Below are positions 20,259 through 30,259 of a DNA stretch of 64,000 bases, one piece after another. The DNA is from Nocardioides bizhenqiangii (lineage in GTDB: Bacteria; Actinomycetota; Actinomycetes; Propionibacteriales; Nocardioidaceae), in assembly GCF_034661235.1 (NCBI RefSeq), contig NZ_CP141059.1, forward strand, positions 1,612,001 through 1,676,000, read 5' to 3'. The position numbers were made by a program, and so were the translations under genes. The notes beneath the pieces were generated by a model, which ran no database searches, had not been told where the DNA came from, and worked only from the letters and a program-made list of their open reading frames with translations. Every line of letters begins with the position of its first letter. Within the stretch, counting starts at the first letter, position 1.

Positions 20259-22448
20259 TCAGTCCGTCTCCTGGAACACGACGACGCAGCGCGGGCCGAT
20301 CAGCAGCTCCTGGCCGGTCTCGACCGGGGTGCCGATCGCCAGGCCGGGATCGGTCGAGAGCACGACCTGTCCGCGTCGCACCCAGTCGTTGTCGGGCAGG
20401 AAGACCGCGCAGGGGTCCGGGCCGGCGTGGAACCACATGAGGAACGACGCGTCGATCAGCTGCTCGCCCCGCGGTCCCGGCTCGCGCAGCGGCTTGCCGG
20501 ACACGAACATGCCGATCGTGCGCAGACCGGCGTCGTGCCAGTCGGCGTCCGTGATCTCGCGGCCGGTCGGGTGCAGCCAGGCGACGTCCTTCGGGCCGCC
20601 CACGATCGTCGGGCGACCCTCGAACCAGTGCCGCTGCCGCAGTGTCTGGTGGTCGCGCCGGAGCCGGAGGGCGGTCTTGGTGAGGTCGTAGACGTCGAGC
20701 CAGGCGTCGTCGGGTCGCCAGTCGATCCACGAGATCTCGCTGTCCTGGCAGTAGGCGTTGTTGTTGCCGCGCTGCGTGCGGCCCCGCTCGTCGCCGGCCG
20801 TCAGCATCGGGACGCCGTTGGAGAGGCAGAGGGTCGCCATCAGGTTCGCAGCCTGCCGCCGGCGCAGCGCGACGATGGCCGGGTCGTCGGTCTCCCCCTC
20901 GACCCCGTGGTTCCACGACCGGTTGCCGTCGGTGCCGTCGCGGTTTCCCTCGCCGTTGGCTTCGTTGTGCTTGTGGTCGTAGGAGACCAGGTCCCGCACG
21001 GTGAACCCGTCGTGCGCGGTCACGAAGTTGACCGAGTTGTACGCCGACCGCCCGTCGTCGGCGTAGAGGTCGGAGGAGCCGGCGAGCCGGGTGGCCACCC
21101 CGTGCATGCCGTTGGTGTGGTTGCGCCAGAAGTCACGGATCGTGTCGCGGTACTGGTCGTTCCACTCGACCCACGGCGGCGGCATCTGTCCGACGAGGTA
21201 GCCGCCCATCGAGACGTCCCACGGCTCGGCGATCAGCTTCACGTGGCGGAGCACCGGGTCCTGGCCCATCGCGGTGAGCAGCTTGCATGCCATGTCGATG
21301 TCCGGCCCGGTCCGGGTGAGAGCGGACATCAGGTCGAACCGGAACCCGTCGACGTGCATCTCGGTCACCCAGTAGCGCAGGGAGTCGAGGATCAGGCGGA
21401 GCGCGAGAGGGTCCTCGGTGTTGACAGTGTTCCCGCAGCCGGTGACGTCCCAGTAGGTGTCGTCGAAGTCCTCGACCGTCCCGTCGTCGTCGGCTCCGGC
21501 GCCCGCCCCGGGCGGCACCCGCCGGTAGAAACCACGGTCGTCGAGCCCGCGGAAGGACAGCGACGCACCCTGCGCGGAGGCTTCCGCGGTGTGGTTGTAG
21601 ACGACGTCGAGGATCACTTCGAGTCCCGCCCGGTGCAGCGACTTGACCATCTGCTTGAACTCGCTGACCTGCTGACCGCGGTCGCCGGAGGAGCTGTAGT
21701 CGGCGTGGGGGGCGAAGAACCCGATGCTGTTGTAGCCCCAGTAGTTGGTGAGGCCGCGTTCGAGCAGGGCCGGCTCGGAGAAGAACTGGTGGACGGGGAG
21801 CAGCTCGACCGCGGTGACGCCGAGGTCCTTGAGGTAGTCGGTCACGACCGGGTGCCCCAGCCCGGCGTAGGTCCCGCGGAGCTCCTCCGGGATCCGGTCG
21901 TGGAGCTTCGTGAAGCCCTTGACGTGCAGCTCGTAGATCACGGTGTCCCGCCACCGCTGCGCGATCGGGGCGTCGCCCTCCCAGTCGAACCCGGGGTCGA
22001 CGACCACGCTGCGGGCGGTGGCGGGCGCGGAGTCGAGTGCGCTCGGCTGCGAGGGGTCGTCGACGTCGTACGGCAGGATCTCGGGCCCGGCCGTGATCGT
22101 CCCGGACACCGCGAGGCCGTAGGGGTCGAGCAGCAGCTGCTGCGGGTTGAAGCGCCACCCGTTCGCGGGGTCCCACGGACCGTTGACGCGGTAGCCGTAG
22201 CGGGTCCCGGGCGCGACCTCCGGTAGCGCACCGTGCCAGATGCCGAGCGAGTGCTCGGTGAGGGGGAACCGGCGCTCGCCGCCGGAGTCGTCGTCGTCGT
22301 CGAAGACGCAGAGCCACACCTCGGTGGCGTCCGGTGCGTAGACCGCGAAGTTGGTGGCTTCGGGCGTCCAGGTCGCACCGAGTGGCCAGTTGCGTCCCGG
22401 CCAGGTCGGAGCATGGTCACCGAGGCTGCGCCAGAGGCCGGGAGTCAT
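20259..22448 (-). CDS. glgX: glycogen debranching enzyme (isoamylase type)
   Basis: 729 residues. It hydrolyses alpha-1,6 branches, ideally the short stubs left by phosphorylase. It has a CBM48 domain (GATWTPEATNFAVYAPDA), then a GH13_11 barrel: VIYELHVKGFTKLH, the nucleophile in GFRFDLMSAL (~372), the acid/base in LIAEPWD (~407) and the third carboxylate in TAHDGFTVRDLVSY (~478). ATG 22448 (MTPGLWRSLGDHAPTWPG) is chosen because AGGA lies about 10 nt upstream and the codons before it are not family-like; an in-frame start at 22556 exists. It is convergent with glgP. Confidence 0.95.
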   Translation of the reverse strand: MTPGLWRSLGDHAPTWPGRNWPLGATWTPEATNFAVYAPDATEVWLCVFDDDDDSGGERRFPLTEHSLGIWHGALPEVAPGTRYGYRVNGPWDPANGWRFNPQQLLLDPYGLAVSGTITAGPEILPYDVDDPSQPSALDSAPATARSVVVDPGFDWEGDAPIAQRWRDTVIYELHVKGFTKLHDRIPEELRGTYAGLGHPVVTDYLKDLGVTAVELLPVHQFFSEPALLERGLTNYWGYNSIGFFAPHADYSSSGDRGQQVSEFKQMVKSLHRAGLEVILDVVYNHTAEASAQGASLSFRGLDDRGFYRRVPPGAGAGADDDGTVEDFDDTYWDVTGCGNTVNTEDPLALRLILDSLRYWVTEMHVDGFRFDLMSALTRTGPDIDMACKLLTAMGQDPVLRHVKLIAEPWDVSMGGYLVGQMPPPWVEWNDQYRDTIRDFWRNHTNGMHGVATRLAGSSDLYADDGRSAYNSVNFVTAHDGFTVRDLVSYDHKHNEANGEGNRDGTDGNRSWNHGVEGETDDPAIVALRRRQAANLMATLCLSNGVPMLTAGDERGRTQRGNNNAYCQDSEISWIDWRPDDAWLDVYDLTKTALRLRRDHQTLRQRHWFEGRPTIVGGPKDVAWLHPTGREITDADWHDAGLRTIGMFVSGKPLREPGPRGEQLIDASFLMWFHAGPDPCAVFLPDNDWVRRGQVVLSTDPGLAIGTPVETGQELLIGPRCVVVFQETD

Positions 22449-22578
22449 GGGCTCAATCCTGCCGGGTAGTGGGTGACCGTGGTCCAACTGGTGTGATCGC
22501 GTGACCCGGACCCCGGAAGAGTGCACAATGCGCTGACGTAACCTCTCCCGTCCCACTGATCACAGAGGAGCTCCCCTG

Positions 22579-23361
22579 ATGGCGACCGAGTTCGTGCGAC
22601 TTGAGGTGGCCGACGGCGTCGGGACGATCCGCCTGGACCGGCCCAAGATGAACGCCATCAGCTTCCAGGTCCAGGACGAGCTCCTGGCCGCCGCGGAGGA
22701 GGCGACCGAGCGCTCCGACGTCCGGGCGGTCGTGGTCTGGGGCGGTGAGAAGGTCTTCGCCGCCGGCAACGACGTCAAGGAGATGGCCGAGAAGTCGTAC
22801 GTCGACATGGTCGACCGCGGCGACCGGGTGCAGGGAGCGGTCACCGCGATCGCCCGGATCCCGAAGCCGGTCGTGGCTGCGGTCAACGGCTATGCCCTGG
22901 GTGGCGGCTGCGAGCTGGCCATGGCCGCCGACATCAGGTTCGCGGCCGAGGACGCCGTCCTCGGGCAGCCTGAGGTGCTGCTCGGGATCATTCCCGGCGC
23001 CGGCGGGACCCAGCGGCTCGCCCGCCTCGTGGGTCCGGCCAAGGCCAAGGAGCTCATGTTCACCGGCCGGTTCGTGAAGGCGGAGGAGGCGTTGTCGATC
23101 GGTCTCGTCGATCGGGTCTTCCCCGCGGAGCAGGTCTACGGCGCCGCCGTCGCCTGGGCCTCGAAGTTCAGCAACGCCGCCCCCTATGCGCTCCGCGCGA
23201 TCAAGGAGTGCGTGGACCGGGGCATCGAGACCGACCTCGAGACCGGTCTGGGGATCGAGCGTCAGCAGTTCGCCTCGGTGTTTGCGACCGAGGATCGGGC
23301 GGCCGGCATGCGATCCTTCATCGAGAACGGCCCCGGCAAGGCCAGATTCGAGGGACGATGA
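22579..23361 (+). CDS. enoyl-CoA hydratase/isomerase family protein
   Basis: 260 residues, with an AGAGGAG Shine-Dalgarno before the ATG. It has the crotonase fold with both catalytic Glu of classical enoyl-CoA hydratases: one in GYALGGGCELAMAADIRF (~115) and one in LGQPEVLLGIIPGAGGTQRL (~135), plus an oxyanion-hole segment VFAAGNDVKEMA (~60). It should hydrate trans-2-enoyl-CoA in beta-oxidation. The downstream membrane protein overlaps its stop (ATGA), and etfBA follow; electron-transfer flavoprotein would take electrons from acyl-CoA dehydrogenases of the same pathway. Confidence 0.93.
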   Translation: MATEFVRLEVADGVGTIRLDRPKMNAISFQVQDELLAAAEEATERSDVRAVVVWGGEKVFAAGNDVKEMAEKSYVDMVDRGDRVQGAVTAIARIPKPVVAAVNGYALGGGCELAMAADIRFAAEDAVLGQPEVLLGIIPGAGGTQRLARLVGPAKAKELMFTGRFVKAEEALSIGLVDRVFPAEQVYGAAVAWASKFSNAAPYALRAIKECVDRGIETDLETGLGIERQQFASVFATEDRAAGMRSFIENGPGKARFEGR

Positions 23362-23726
23362 GCAAGATGGCGGACAAGTCGGACAAGCCGACGCACGACG
23401 ACTCGGTCAACCACACGGCGCTGACCATCGCGCGCGTGCGCGGCATCGTCGCGCGTACGGTCTGGGTCATCTGCCTCTCGCTCGCTCTGATCCTGGCTGC
23501 GGCCGCGTTCAGCTTCGCGCTCGACGCGAACGACGAGAACGAGCTGGTGCAGCTGATCCGCGACCTGGCCAACGCCTTCGACCTCACCTTCTTCGACCTG
23601 GACAAGCCGGTGAAGGAGTTCGCCGAACCCAACAGCGACGTCAAGAATGCGCTGTTCAACTACGGGATCTGTGCTGTGGTCTATCTCATCCTCGGGCGGT
23701 TCCTCGAGCGGCTCATCCGCCCGTAA
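23358..23726 (+). CDS. two-helix membrane protein of unknown function
   Basis: 122 residues. The ATG overlaps the stop of the enoyl-CoA hydratase gene by 4 bp, so it is coupled to it. It has a charged N-terminus with several Lys/Asp, a membrane helix VWVICLSLALILAAAAFSFA (~36-55), a soluble acidic loop (LIRDLANAFDLTFFDLDKPV) and a second helix NYGICAVVYLILGRFLERLI near the end. I do not recognise a named family; similar small proteins occur in actinobacteria. It may be a small subunit or anchor, but there is no direct evidence. Confidence 0.75.
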   Translation: MSKMADKSDKPTHDDSVNHTALTIARVRGIVARTVWVICLSLALILAAAAFSFALDANDENELVQLIRDLANAFDLTFFDLDKPVKEFAEPNSDVKNALFNYGICAVVYLILGRFLERLIRP

Positions 23727-23785
23727 GACGCACCCGGGAGCCAGTGTGAGCCCGGATACCGTGTGAGGTAGTCCACGTACACCGA

Positions 23786-23815
23786 GTTACCTGCCCTGTA
23801 GAACCGGGCGGTAAC
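23786..23815. promoter_or_regulatory. inverted repeat upstream of etfBA, possible regulator site
   Basis: GTTACC(T)GCCC at 23786-23796 is complementary to GGGCGGTAAC at 23806-23815, with a 9-nt centre and one bulged T. It lies about 85 bp before the etfB start in a 171-bp gap. It could be an operator for a fatty-acid-responsive regulator or an RNA hairpin; neither is proven. Confidence 0.35.
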
Positions 23816-23897
23816 CTGCGGGCGCTGTCCATTACGGACCCAATGCCGACCCTCGAGGGTCGCACGAGTGCAGGAAGGGGCCGGTCCGGCCACAACC

Positions 23898-24686
23898 ATG
23901 AACATTGTCGTCTGTGTGAAACACGTCCCCGACGCCACCGCGGATCCGCGGTTCGAGTCGGACAACACCGTTGACCGGGTGGGTGTCGACGGTCTCCTGT
24001 CGGAGCTCGACGAGTACGCCGTCGAGCAGGCTCTCCAGCTCAAGGAGGGCACCGACGAGGAGGTGACGGTCACCGCGCTGACTGTTGGCCCTGAGAAGGC
24101 GGCCGACGCGGTGCGCAAGGCGCTGCAGATGGGCGCCGACCAGGGAGTCCACGTCCAGGACGAGGCGATCGCCGGTTCTGACGCGATCGCGACCTCCCTG
24201 GTGCTGGCCAAGGCCATCGAGAAGATTGGGTCCGTCGACGTCGTGCTCTGCGGCATGGCCTCGACCGACGGAGCGATGAGCGTCGTCCCGGCGATGCTCG
24301 CCGAGCGGCTCGGCCTGCCCCAGGTCACCCTCGGCTCGCGCATCGAGCGCAAGGAGAGCCAGCTCGCCGTCCAGCGCGACGGCGACACGGCGACCGAGGT
24401 CGTCATCGGCACCATGCCGCTGGTCGCCTCGGTGACCGACCAGTCGGGTGAGGCGCGCTACCCCTCGTTCAAGGGCATCATGGCGGCGAAGAAGAAGCCG
24501 CTCGAGACCTACAGCCTCGGCGACCTCGGCGTCGACAGCGGCGAGGTCGGGCTCTCGGTCGCCTGGTCGGCGGTCGAGGAGACCACCGAGCGCCCGCCGC
24601 GGACCGCCGGCGAGATCGTCAAGGACGAGGACGGATCGGGCGCCACGGCGCTGGTCGAGTTCCTCGCCTCGAAGAAGTTCATCTGA
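23898..24686 (+). CDS. etfB: electron transfer flavoprotein beta subunit
   Basis: 262 residues. Together with EtfA it forms the FAD/AMP-containing heterodimer that carries electrons from acyl-CoA dehydrogenases to the ETF:quinone oxidoreductase. The start MNIVVCVKHVPDATADPRFE and the segments LSELDEYAVEQALQLKE, VLCGMASTDGAMSVVPAMLA and GIMAAKKKPLETYSL are diagnostic. Only 13 bp separate it from etfA, so they form an operon. ATG 23898 is chosen because the family begins MNIVVCVK; a codon 30 bp upstream in frame adds unrelated residues. Confidence 0.96.
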   Translation: MNIVVCVKHVPDATADPRFESDNTVDRVGVDGLLSELDEYAVEQALQLKEGTDEEVTVTALTVGPEKAADAVRKALQMGADQGVHVQDEAIAGSDAIATSLVLAKAIEKIGSVDVVLCGMASTDGAMSVVPAMLAERLGLPQVTLGSRIERKESQLAVQRDGDTATEVVIGTMPLVASVTDQSGEARYPSFKGIMAAKKKPLETYSLGDLGVDSGEVGLSVAWSAVEETTERPPRTAGEIVKDEDGSGATALVEFLASKKFI

Positions 24687-24699
24687 GGAGCGATACGAC

Positions 24700-25650
24700 A
24701 TGTCTGAAGTTCTGGTTCTCGTCGACCACGTCGACGGTGCGGTCCGCAAGCCGACCTACGAGCTCCTCGCCATCGCCAAGCGTCTCGGCGAGCCGTCCGC
24801 GGTCTTCATCGGCGCGGCCGACAAGGCCGAGAGCGCCGCGGCCGACCTCGCCAAGTACGGCGCCGAGAAGATCTACACGGTCGACGACGCCGAGGTGAAG
24901 GGCTACCTGGTGGCCCCCAAGGCCGAGGTGCTGCAGCAGGTCGCCGAGGCGGCCTCGCCCGCCGCGATCCTGATCGTATCCTCCGGTGAGGGCAAGGAGA
25001 TCGCGGGCCGGCTCGCGATCAAGCTGGGCTCCGGCCTGATCACCGACGCGGTCGACGTCGACGGCGAGGGCAACACCACCCAGTCCGTCTTCGCGGGCAG
25101 CTACACCGTCAAGGCGAAGGTCACCATGGGCACGCCGATCATCACCGTCAAGCCGAACTCCGCCTCTGCGGAGGAATCGGCCGGCGCCGGCACCGTCGAG
25201 CAGTTCTCGGCGACCATCTCCGACGCGGCGAAGGCCGCCCGGATCGTCGCCTCCAACCCGCGTCAGGCCAGCGGTCGTCCCGAGCTCTCCGAGGCCGCGA
25301 TCGTGGTCTCCGGCGGCCGTGGCACCGGCGGCGACTTCGCTCCGGTCGAAGGCCTCGCGGACGCCCTGGGCGCGGCCGTCGGCGCCTCGCGCGCCGCGGT
25401 CGACTCGGGCTGGCAGCCGCACGCCCTGCAGATCGGCCAGACCGGAAAGGTCGTGTCACCGCAGCTCTACGTCGCCGCGGGCATCTCCGGTGCGATCCAG
25501 CACCGCGCCGGCATGCAGACGTCGAAGACCATCGTGGCCATCAACAAGGACGAAGAGGCCCCGATCTTCGAGCTGGTCGACTTCGGTGTCGTGGGCGACC
25601 TGCACTCCGTCCTGCCCGCCGCCGCCGAGGCCGTCGAGAAGCGCAAGTAG
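24700..25650 (+). CDS. etfA: electron transfer flavoprotein alpha subunit
   Basis: 316 residues, with a GAGGAG Shine-Dalgarno 9 nt before the ATG. The N-terminal domain ([20 protein letters not shown]) pairs with EtfB. The C-terminal FAD-binding domain shows [20 protein letters not shown] (~204-223), [20 protein letters not shown] (~263-282), and [20 protein letters not shown]. It is the partner of the upstream etfB and the last gene of the pair; a strong hairpin follows 20 bp after the stop. Confidence 0.97.
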   Translation: MSEVLVLVDHVDGAVRKPTYELLAIAKRLGEPSAVFIGAADKAESAAADLAKYGAEKIYTVDDAEVKGYLVAPKAEVLQQVAEAASPAAILIVSSGEGKEIAGRLAIKLGSGLITDAVDVDGEGNTTQSVFAGSYTVKAKVTMGTPIITVKPNSASAEESAGAGTVEQFSATISDAAKAARIVASNPRQASGRPELSEAAIVVSGGRGTGGDFAPVEGLADALGAAVGASRAAVDSGWQPHALQIGQTGKVVSPQLYVAAGISGAIQHRAGMQTSKTIVAINKDEEAPIFELVDFGVVGDLHSVLPAAAEAVEKRK

Positions 25651-25670
25651 GTAAGTCTGGACAAACACGA

Positions 25671-25701
25671 AGCCCCCGGCACCTGGATGGTGCCGGGGGC
25701 T
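25671..25701. terminator. hairpin terminator between etfA and the convergent lysyl-oxidase-like gene
   Basis: A perfect 13-bp stem (AGCCCCCGGCACC pairing with GGTGCCGGGGGCT) closes a TGGAT loop, 20 bp after the etfA stop and 19 bp before the stop of the convergent gene. There is no U-run on either side, which is common in actinobacterial terminators. It can serve both strands. Confidence 0.75.
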
Positions 25702-25720
25702 CCGTCGTACAGCGGTGCCG

Positions 25721-27220
25721 TCAGCCCCGGAACTGGTCGTAGATGCCGCCGCTCTCGTCGACCAGGCCGACCTGGGGGACCTTCACGCGCCGAACACCGT
25801 GCCGGTCCGTGTAGAGGCGCACCTTGCGGAGCGACTCGTTGTTGGTGGTGTCGGACTCGATCAGGGTGCTGTCGGGGTTGGCGAGCACCCGGACGTAGTA
25901 GACGCCGTCGGGCAGGTTCTTGATCGGGAACGACTGACCGGCGCGGTACTGGGTGTAGGTGTCGCCCCAGCCCGCCGACAGCACCTCACGGATCGAACGG
26001 AGCTCGTAGCCACCGCAGACACTGCCGAGGTCCTCCTCATAGGCGTCCCACGCAGCACCGTCACCGGTCAGGTCGACGGCGTCGGTGTTGGCCAGGCAGA
26101 ACGACTCCTTGCCCGAGCGCACGGCCCGGGTCTGGTCGGCGTTGAGCAGCTCGTAGGTCGCGAAGTCGTTGAAGTGCCAGTGGTTGTGGCTCGGTGCCGG
26201 GTGCCAGACCATCGTCCCGACCTCCTGGTAGGCCACCTGGTTGCCGCCCTCGTCGAGGAAGTACTGGTAGGCGTCCATGACGTCCTCACCGTCGCGGCGG
26301 AAGCCGTCGACGACCAAGGGGGAGTTGCCAGCGTTCCAGACGTTCGCCGCGAACTGCAGCTGAGAGCCGTTCCGGCTGACCTGGATGCCGAAGGCGGGCA
26401 GCGACCGCAGGTCCGGGGTCGGCGTACCCGGCGGCAGGTCGGCGATCGAGTCGACCCCGCCGGAGGGATCGGGCTCGTGCCGGTTGGGGGAGAGCCGTGG
26501 GGTGGACCTACCTTCACGGCAACCCCGACAGTCGTCCTCGGTCTTCACGGTGAGCACAGTGCTGGCGACGCGCTCCGCGGGCGACATGCCGAGTGCTTCG
26601 GCGTACCCCTTGGTGACCCGGACGGTCAGGTCGTACTGGCCGGGCTTGAGGCGCAGTCGGGACTCGTAGCCGAAGATGGTGCCTGCCCACCCGGCCGGGA
26701 TGCCCGAGACGGCGCCGAGCGCGAAGGAGCTGTAGTAGCAGGTCCGCGGGAAGGGGTTCTTGAACTCAGCGTCGGGGTGGATCCGCTCGGAGGTCTCGCC
26801 GACGCAGCTGCTGCGGAAGCGCCTGATCGGGGCGGCATCGGGGTTGTTGCGGTCGACGATCCGGATCTTCACGAAGCGCTTGAGCTGGCCGACCTGCTCC
26901 TGCTCCGGCAGGGTCACGTCGCCGGACGGGAGCTTGGCGACCGCGGTCGGCAGCGTCAGGTAGTCGGGTGCGCGCTGCGACCAGATCTCGAGCGGAGCGT
27001 CCTCGACCTCGAGCCGGAACCCCAGGTCCGAGTAGATGCCGCCGCGGTAGGCGTAGGCCGTCACCTTGTCCGGGGCGACGAGCTCGATCGCGGGGTCGGT
27101 GGGCTCGGCGCCGGACGCCGGGGTGGTGGCGGTGGCAGCGAGGAGCGGCGCACCGAGGGCAGCGGCCGCGAGGGCGGCGATGCCCCATCGCTTCCGGCGG
27201 GGGGACAGGTGGTGGATCAC
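25721..27220 (-). CDS. secreted lysyl oxidase family protein
   Basis: 499 residues from GTG 27220, chosen because GAGGAGGAG lies 3-5 nt upstream; an in-frame ATG at 27241 has no such site. A Sec signal peptide ([20 protein letters not shown]) is followed by a mature protein with a C-terminal lysyl-oxidase domain from about residue 310. The copper-site motif [14 protein letters not shown] is present (HxHWH), with conserved Cys around [15 protein letters not shown] and SVCGGYE. In animals these enzymes oxidise lysine side chains in matrix proteins; bacterial substrates are mostly unknown. It is convergent with etfA. Confidence 0.85.
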   Translation of the reverse strand: MIHHLSPRRKRWGIAALAAAALGAPLLAATATTPASGAEPTDPAIELVAPDKVTAYAYRGGIYSDLGFRLEVEDAPLEIWSQRAPDYLTLPTAVAKLPSGDVTLPEQEQVGQLKRFVKIRIVDRNNPDAAPIRRFRSSCVGETSERIHPDAEFKNPFPRTCYYSSFALGAVSGIPAGWAGTIFGYESRLRLKPGQYDLTVRVTKGYAEALGMSPAERVASTVLTVKTEDDCRGCREGRSTPRLSPNRHEPDPSGGVDSIADLPPGTPTPDLRSLPAFGIQVSRNGSQLQFAANVWNAGNSPLVVDGFRRDGEDVMDAYQYFLDEGGNQVAYQEVGTMVWHPAPSHNHWHFNDFATYELLNADQTRAVRSGKESFCLANTDAVDLTGDGAAWDAYEEDLGSVCGGYELRSIREVLSAGWGDTYTQYRAGQSFPIKNLPDGVYYVRVLANPDSTLIESDTTNNESLRKVRLYTDRHGVRRVKVPQVGLVDESGGIYDQFRG

Positions 27221-27338
27221 GAACTCCTCCTCGAGAGGCATGGGGATGCCAGTTGCGGGCAGGCGCACGACCGCGCCTGACTGGTAGACGCCCGAGACGC
27301 TCGGACGGTTGCGTCGTACCGCGGTTAACCTTTCACAG

Positions 27339-28586
27339 GTGAGCACCACCGAGGACGTGATTGGCGTAGCCCGTCGTGCGCGGGTCGCCGGTCGCGAGCT
27401 GGCGCTGGCCAACCGGGCCACGAAGGACGCCGCCTTGCAGGCGATGGCCGCCGCCCTGCTGGAGCGTGAGGCAGAGGTGCTCGGCGCCAACGCGGACGAC
27501 GTCCAGCGGGCGGAGCACGGCGGCGTCCCGACCAACATCATCGACCGGTTGCGGCTCACCCCCGACCGGATCGCCGGGATGGCGCAAGGGCTGCGCGACG
27601 TCGCCGGTCTGCCCGACCCGGTCGGCGAGGTCGTGCGCGGCGGTGTGCTCGCCAACGGGCTCGAGCTGCGGCAGGTGCGGGTGCCGTTCGGCGTGGTCGG
27701 GATGATCTACGAGGCCCGCCCCAACGTGACGGCCGACGCTGCCGGCATCTGCCTGAAGTCCGGCAACGCGGTGCTGCTGCGCGGCAGCTCGAGTGCGCGG
27801 TCCAGCAACGTCGCGATCGTCGACGTGCTTCGCGACGCGGTCAGCGCCGGTCTCCCCGCCGACGTCGTCCAGCTGGTGCCGGGCGACACCCATGAGAGCG
27901 TCAAGGCGCTGATGCGCGCCCGCGGCCACGTCGACGTGCTCATCCCGCGCGGCGGCGCCGGCCTGATCCGTTCGGTCGTCGAGGAGTCGACGGTCCCCGT
28001 GATCGAGACCGGCGTCGGCAACTGCCACGTCTACGTCGACGCGGCCGCCGATCTCGACCGCGCACTGGCGATCGTGCTCAACTCCAAGACCCACCGCACC
28101 AGCGTCTGCAACGCGGCCGAGTCGCTCCTGGTGCACGAGACCGTCGCGGAGGCTTTCCTGCCCCGCGTGGTCGCGGCGCTGCAGGAGGCCGGGGTGACGG
28201 TCCACGGCGATGAGTCGTTCACCGCGTACGACGGCGTCCTGCCCGCGACGGACGACGACTGGGCCACCGAGTACCTCTCGCTCGACATCGCGGCCCGCGT
28301 CGTACCAGACCTCGACACGGCCCTCGACCACATCCGGCGGTGGTCGAGCCAGCACTCCGACGCCATCGTCACCGAGGACCAGGCCGCGGCCCGGCGCTTC
28401 GTCGCCGAGGTCGACTCGGCCGCGGTCCTGGTGAACGCCTCGACCCGGTTCACCGACGGCAGTGAGTTCGGCTTCGGTGCCGAGATCGGGATCAGCACGC
28501 AGAAGCTGCACGCGCGCGGCCCGATGGGGCTGCCGGAGATGACGTCGACGAAGTACGTCGTCGTCGGCGACGGCCACGTGCGATAG
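27339..28586 (+). CDS. proA: gamma-glutamyl phosphate reductase
   Basis: 415 residues from GTG. It reduces gamma-glutamyl phosphate to glutamate semialdehyde with NADPH, the second step of proline synthesis. Diagnostic segments are [20 protein letters not shown] (~128-147), [26 protein letters not shown] and the catalytic Cys in [18 protein letters not shown] (~258), with [15 protein letters not shown] near the end. A TAACCT box (27326-27331) 7 nt before GTG suggests a leaderless transcript. proB is not adjacent. Confidence 0.97.
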   Translation: MSTTEDVIGVARRARVAGRELALANRATKDAALQAMAAALLEREAEVLGANADDVQRAEHGGVPTNIIDRLRLTPDRIAGMAQGLRDVAGLPDPVGEVVRGGVLANGLELRQVRVPFGVVGMIYEARPNVTADAAGICLKSGNAVLLRGSSSARSSNVAIVDVLRDAVSAGLPADVVQLVPGDTHESVKALMRARGHVDVLIPRGGAGLIRSVVEESTVPVIETGVGNCHVYVDAAADLDRALAIVLNSKTHRTSVCNAAESLLVHETVAEAFLPRVVAALQEAGVTVHGDESFTAYDGVLPATDDDWATEYLSLDIAARVVPDLDTALDHIRRWSSQHSDAIVTEDQAAARRFVAEVDSAAVLVNASTRFTDGSEFGFGAEIGISTQKLHARGPMGLPEMTSTKYVVVGDGHVR

Positions 28587-28624
28587 GCGGGCCGGCGACC
28601 GCCCTGCGTGACTACCGTGGTCCC

Positions 28625-30154
28625 ATGTCCGACGAGGACCGGCTGCGCCAGGCCCAGGCGGCGATGGATCGCCGGGACTTCGTCACGGCGTACGAGGCTC
28701 TCGTCGAGCTGCAGCGATCGGGACTGCTGGACGGCGAAGGTCTCTACGCGCTCAGTGACGCGGCGTGGTGGCTCGGGCTGATCCGCGAGACCATCGAGAT
28801 CTGCGAGGAGTGCCACGAACGGTTCCTCGCGGAGGGACAGGTCGACCGTGCGGCGATGGTGGCTCTCGAGACCGGGATGCAGTGGGCGATGCGCGGAGAG
28901 CCCGATGTCGGGTCGGGGTGGCTCAGCCGCGCCCGGCGGCTGCTGGACGGTCGGCCGTCCAGCGTCGGCCACGGCTACCTGTTGTGGATCGATGCGGAGG
29001 GCCGGTTCGCGGCGGGTGACGTGGACGGTGCGCTGGCCGGCGCCGTCGAGCTGCAGCGGCTGGCCGTCGAGCTCGACCAGCCCGTGCTGGGGTGCTTCGG
29101 CCTGGCGCTCCACGGGATGGTCGCGATCCGCGCGGGCGAGACGAGCCGGGGGTTCGAGCTCCTGGACGAGGCGTTGCTGCCGGTGCTCGCCGGACGCGTC
29201 GGCCCGGCGGAATCCGGCAACCTCTACTGCCAGATGATCTCGATCTGCACCGATCTGGGGGACCTCTCTCGAGCCCGCCGGTGGACGGAGGCCACGGAGC
29301 GCTGGTGCGACCAGTTCTCCAGCGCCGTCATGTTCACCGGGATCTGCCGCGTCCACCGGGCGCAGCTGCTGCGAGTCCAGGGCGACTGGGACGAAGCAGA
29401 GCGGGCGGCCGCGGCGGCGTGCGCCGAGCTGGCGGACCTCAACGTCGAAGCCGTGGCCGAGGCTCACTACGAGATCGGCGAGAGCCGCCGCCACAGGGGA
29501 GACCTCGCTGGTGCCGCTGCGGCGTACGAGCAGGCGGCCGCACTCGGAAGGCTGCCGGAGCCGGGTCGATCGCTGCTGCTCCTGGCCGAGGGCCGGAGGG
29601 ACCAGGCCGACGCCTCCGTCCGCAGCGCCCTCGCCGAGCAGGCCGACCCGTTCCGCCGTGCGCGGCTGCTGGCCGCGCAGGTGGAGATCGCGTGCCGACG
29701 AGCGGACGTCGCGACCGCCGACGCCGCGACGGCCGAGCTGGAGGCGATCGCGGACACCTACGGGTCGCCGGGATTCACGGCCTGGGCGAAGACGGCTCGA
29801 GCGGAGGTGCTGCTGGGAAGCGGCGCACCCGCCGACGCGGTCGCACCGCTGCGCGAGGCGCTGGCGGCCTATCGGAGGATGGGCGCCAGGCCCGAGGAGG
29901 CGACCACCCGAACCCTGCTGGAGCGGGCAGTCGCGGGAGCGGCCGCCCCGCCTGCCGCGCCGGGAGGCCTGACCGCACGCGAGTGGGAGATCCTGTGCGC
30001 GGTGGCCGAGGGACTGTCGAACCGGGAGGTCGCAGCCCGGCTGGTGATCAGCGAGAAGACGGTCGCCCGGCACCTGGCCAACGTCTACGCCAAGCTCGGT
30101 GTCCCCTCGCGCACCGCGGCCGCCGCCTGGGCCCACCAGGAGGGTCTGCACTGA
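28625..30154 (+). CDS. LuxR-type transcriptional regulator with TPR-like helical domain
   Basis: 509 residues. The N-terminal ~430 residues are an all-helical, Ala/Leu-rich array of TPR-like repeats (for example HRGDLAGAAAAYEQAAALG). The C-terminus is a LuxR/GerE helix-turn-helix (LTAREWEILCAVAEGLSNRE, then EKTVARHLANVYAKLGVPSR). No AAA/NB-ARC or receiver domain is present, so it may sense a protein or small ligand through the TPR part. A TACCGT box lies 6 nt upstream of the ATG. The next genes (methyltransferase, phosphatidyltransferase, VTT-like protein) run on the same strand and are plausible targets. Confidence 0.87.
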   Translation: MSDEDRLRQAQAAMDRRDFVTAYEALVELQRSGLLDGEGLYALSDAAWWLGLIRETIEICEECHERFLAEGQVDRAAMVALETGMQWAMRGEPDVGSGWLSRARRLLDGRPSSVGHGYLLWIDAEGRFAAGDVDGALAGAVELQRLAVELDQPVLGCFGLALHGMVAIRAGETSRGFELLDEALLPVLAGRVGPAESGNLYCQMISICTDLGDLSRARRWTEATERWCDQFSSAVMFTGICRVHRAQLLRVQGDWDEAERAAAAACAELADLNVEAVAEAHYEIGESRRHRGDLAGAAAAYEQAAALGRLPEPGRSLLLLAEGRRDQADASVRSALAEQADPFRRARLLAAQVEIACRRADVATADAATAELEAIADTYGSPGFTAWAKTARAEVLLGSGAPADAVAPLREALAAYRRMGARPEEATTRTLLERAVAGAAAPPAAPGGLTAREWEILCAVAEGLSNREVAARLVISEKTVARHLANVYAKLGVPSRTAAAAWAHQEGLH

Positions 30155-30259
30155 ACTGTGCAGCCGCCCTCCGGATTTGCACCGTTCGCCCGAAGCGGTG
30201 GGTGCTGCGTCCCTCCTAGCGTCGTGGCCGGACCATCCACACGACCCGAGGAGATCGTC

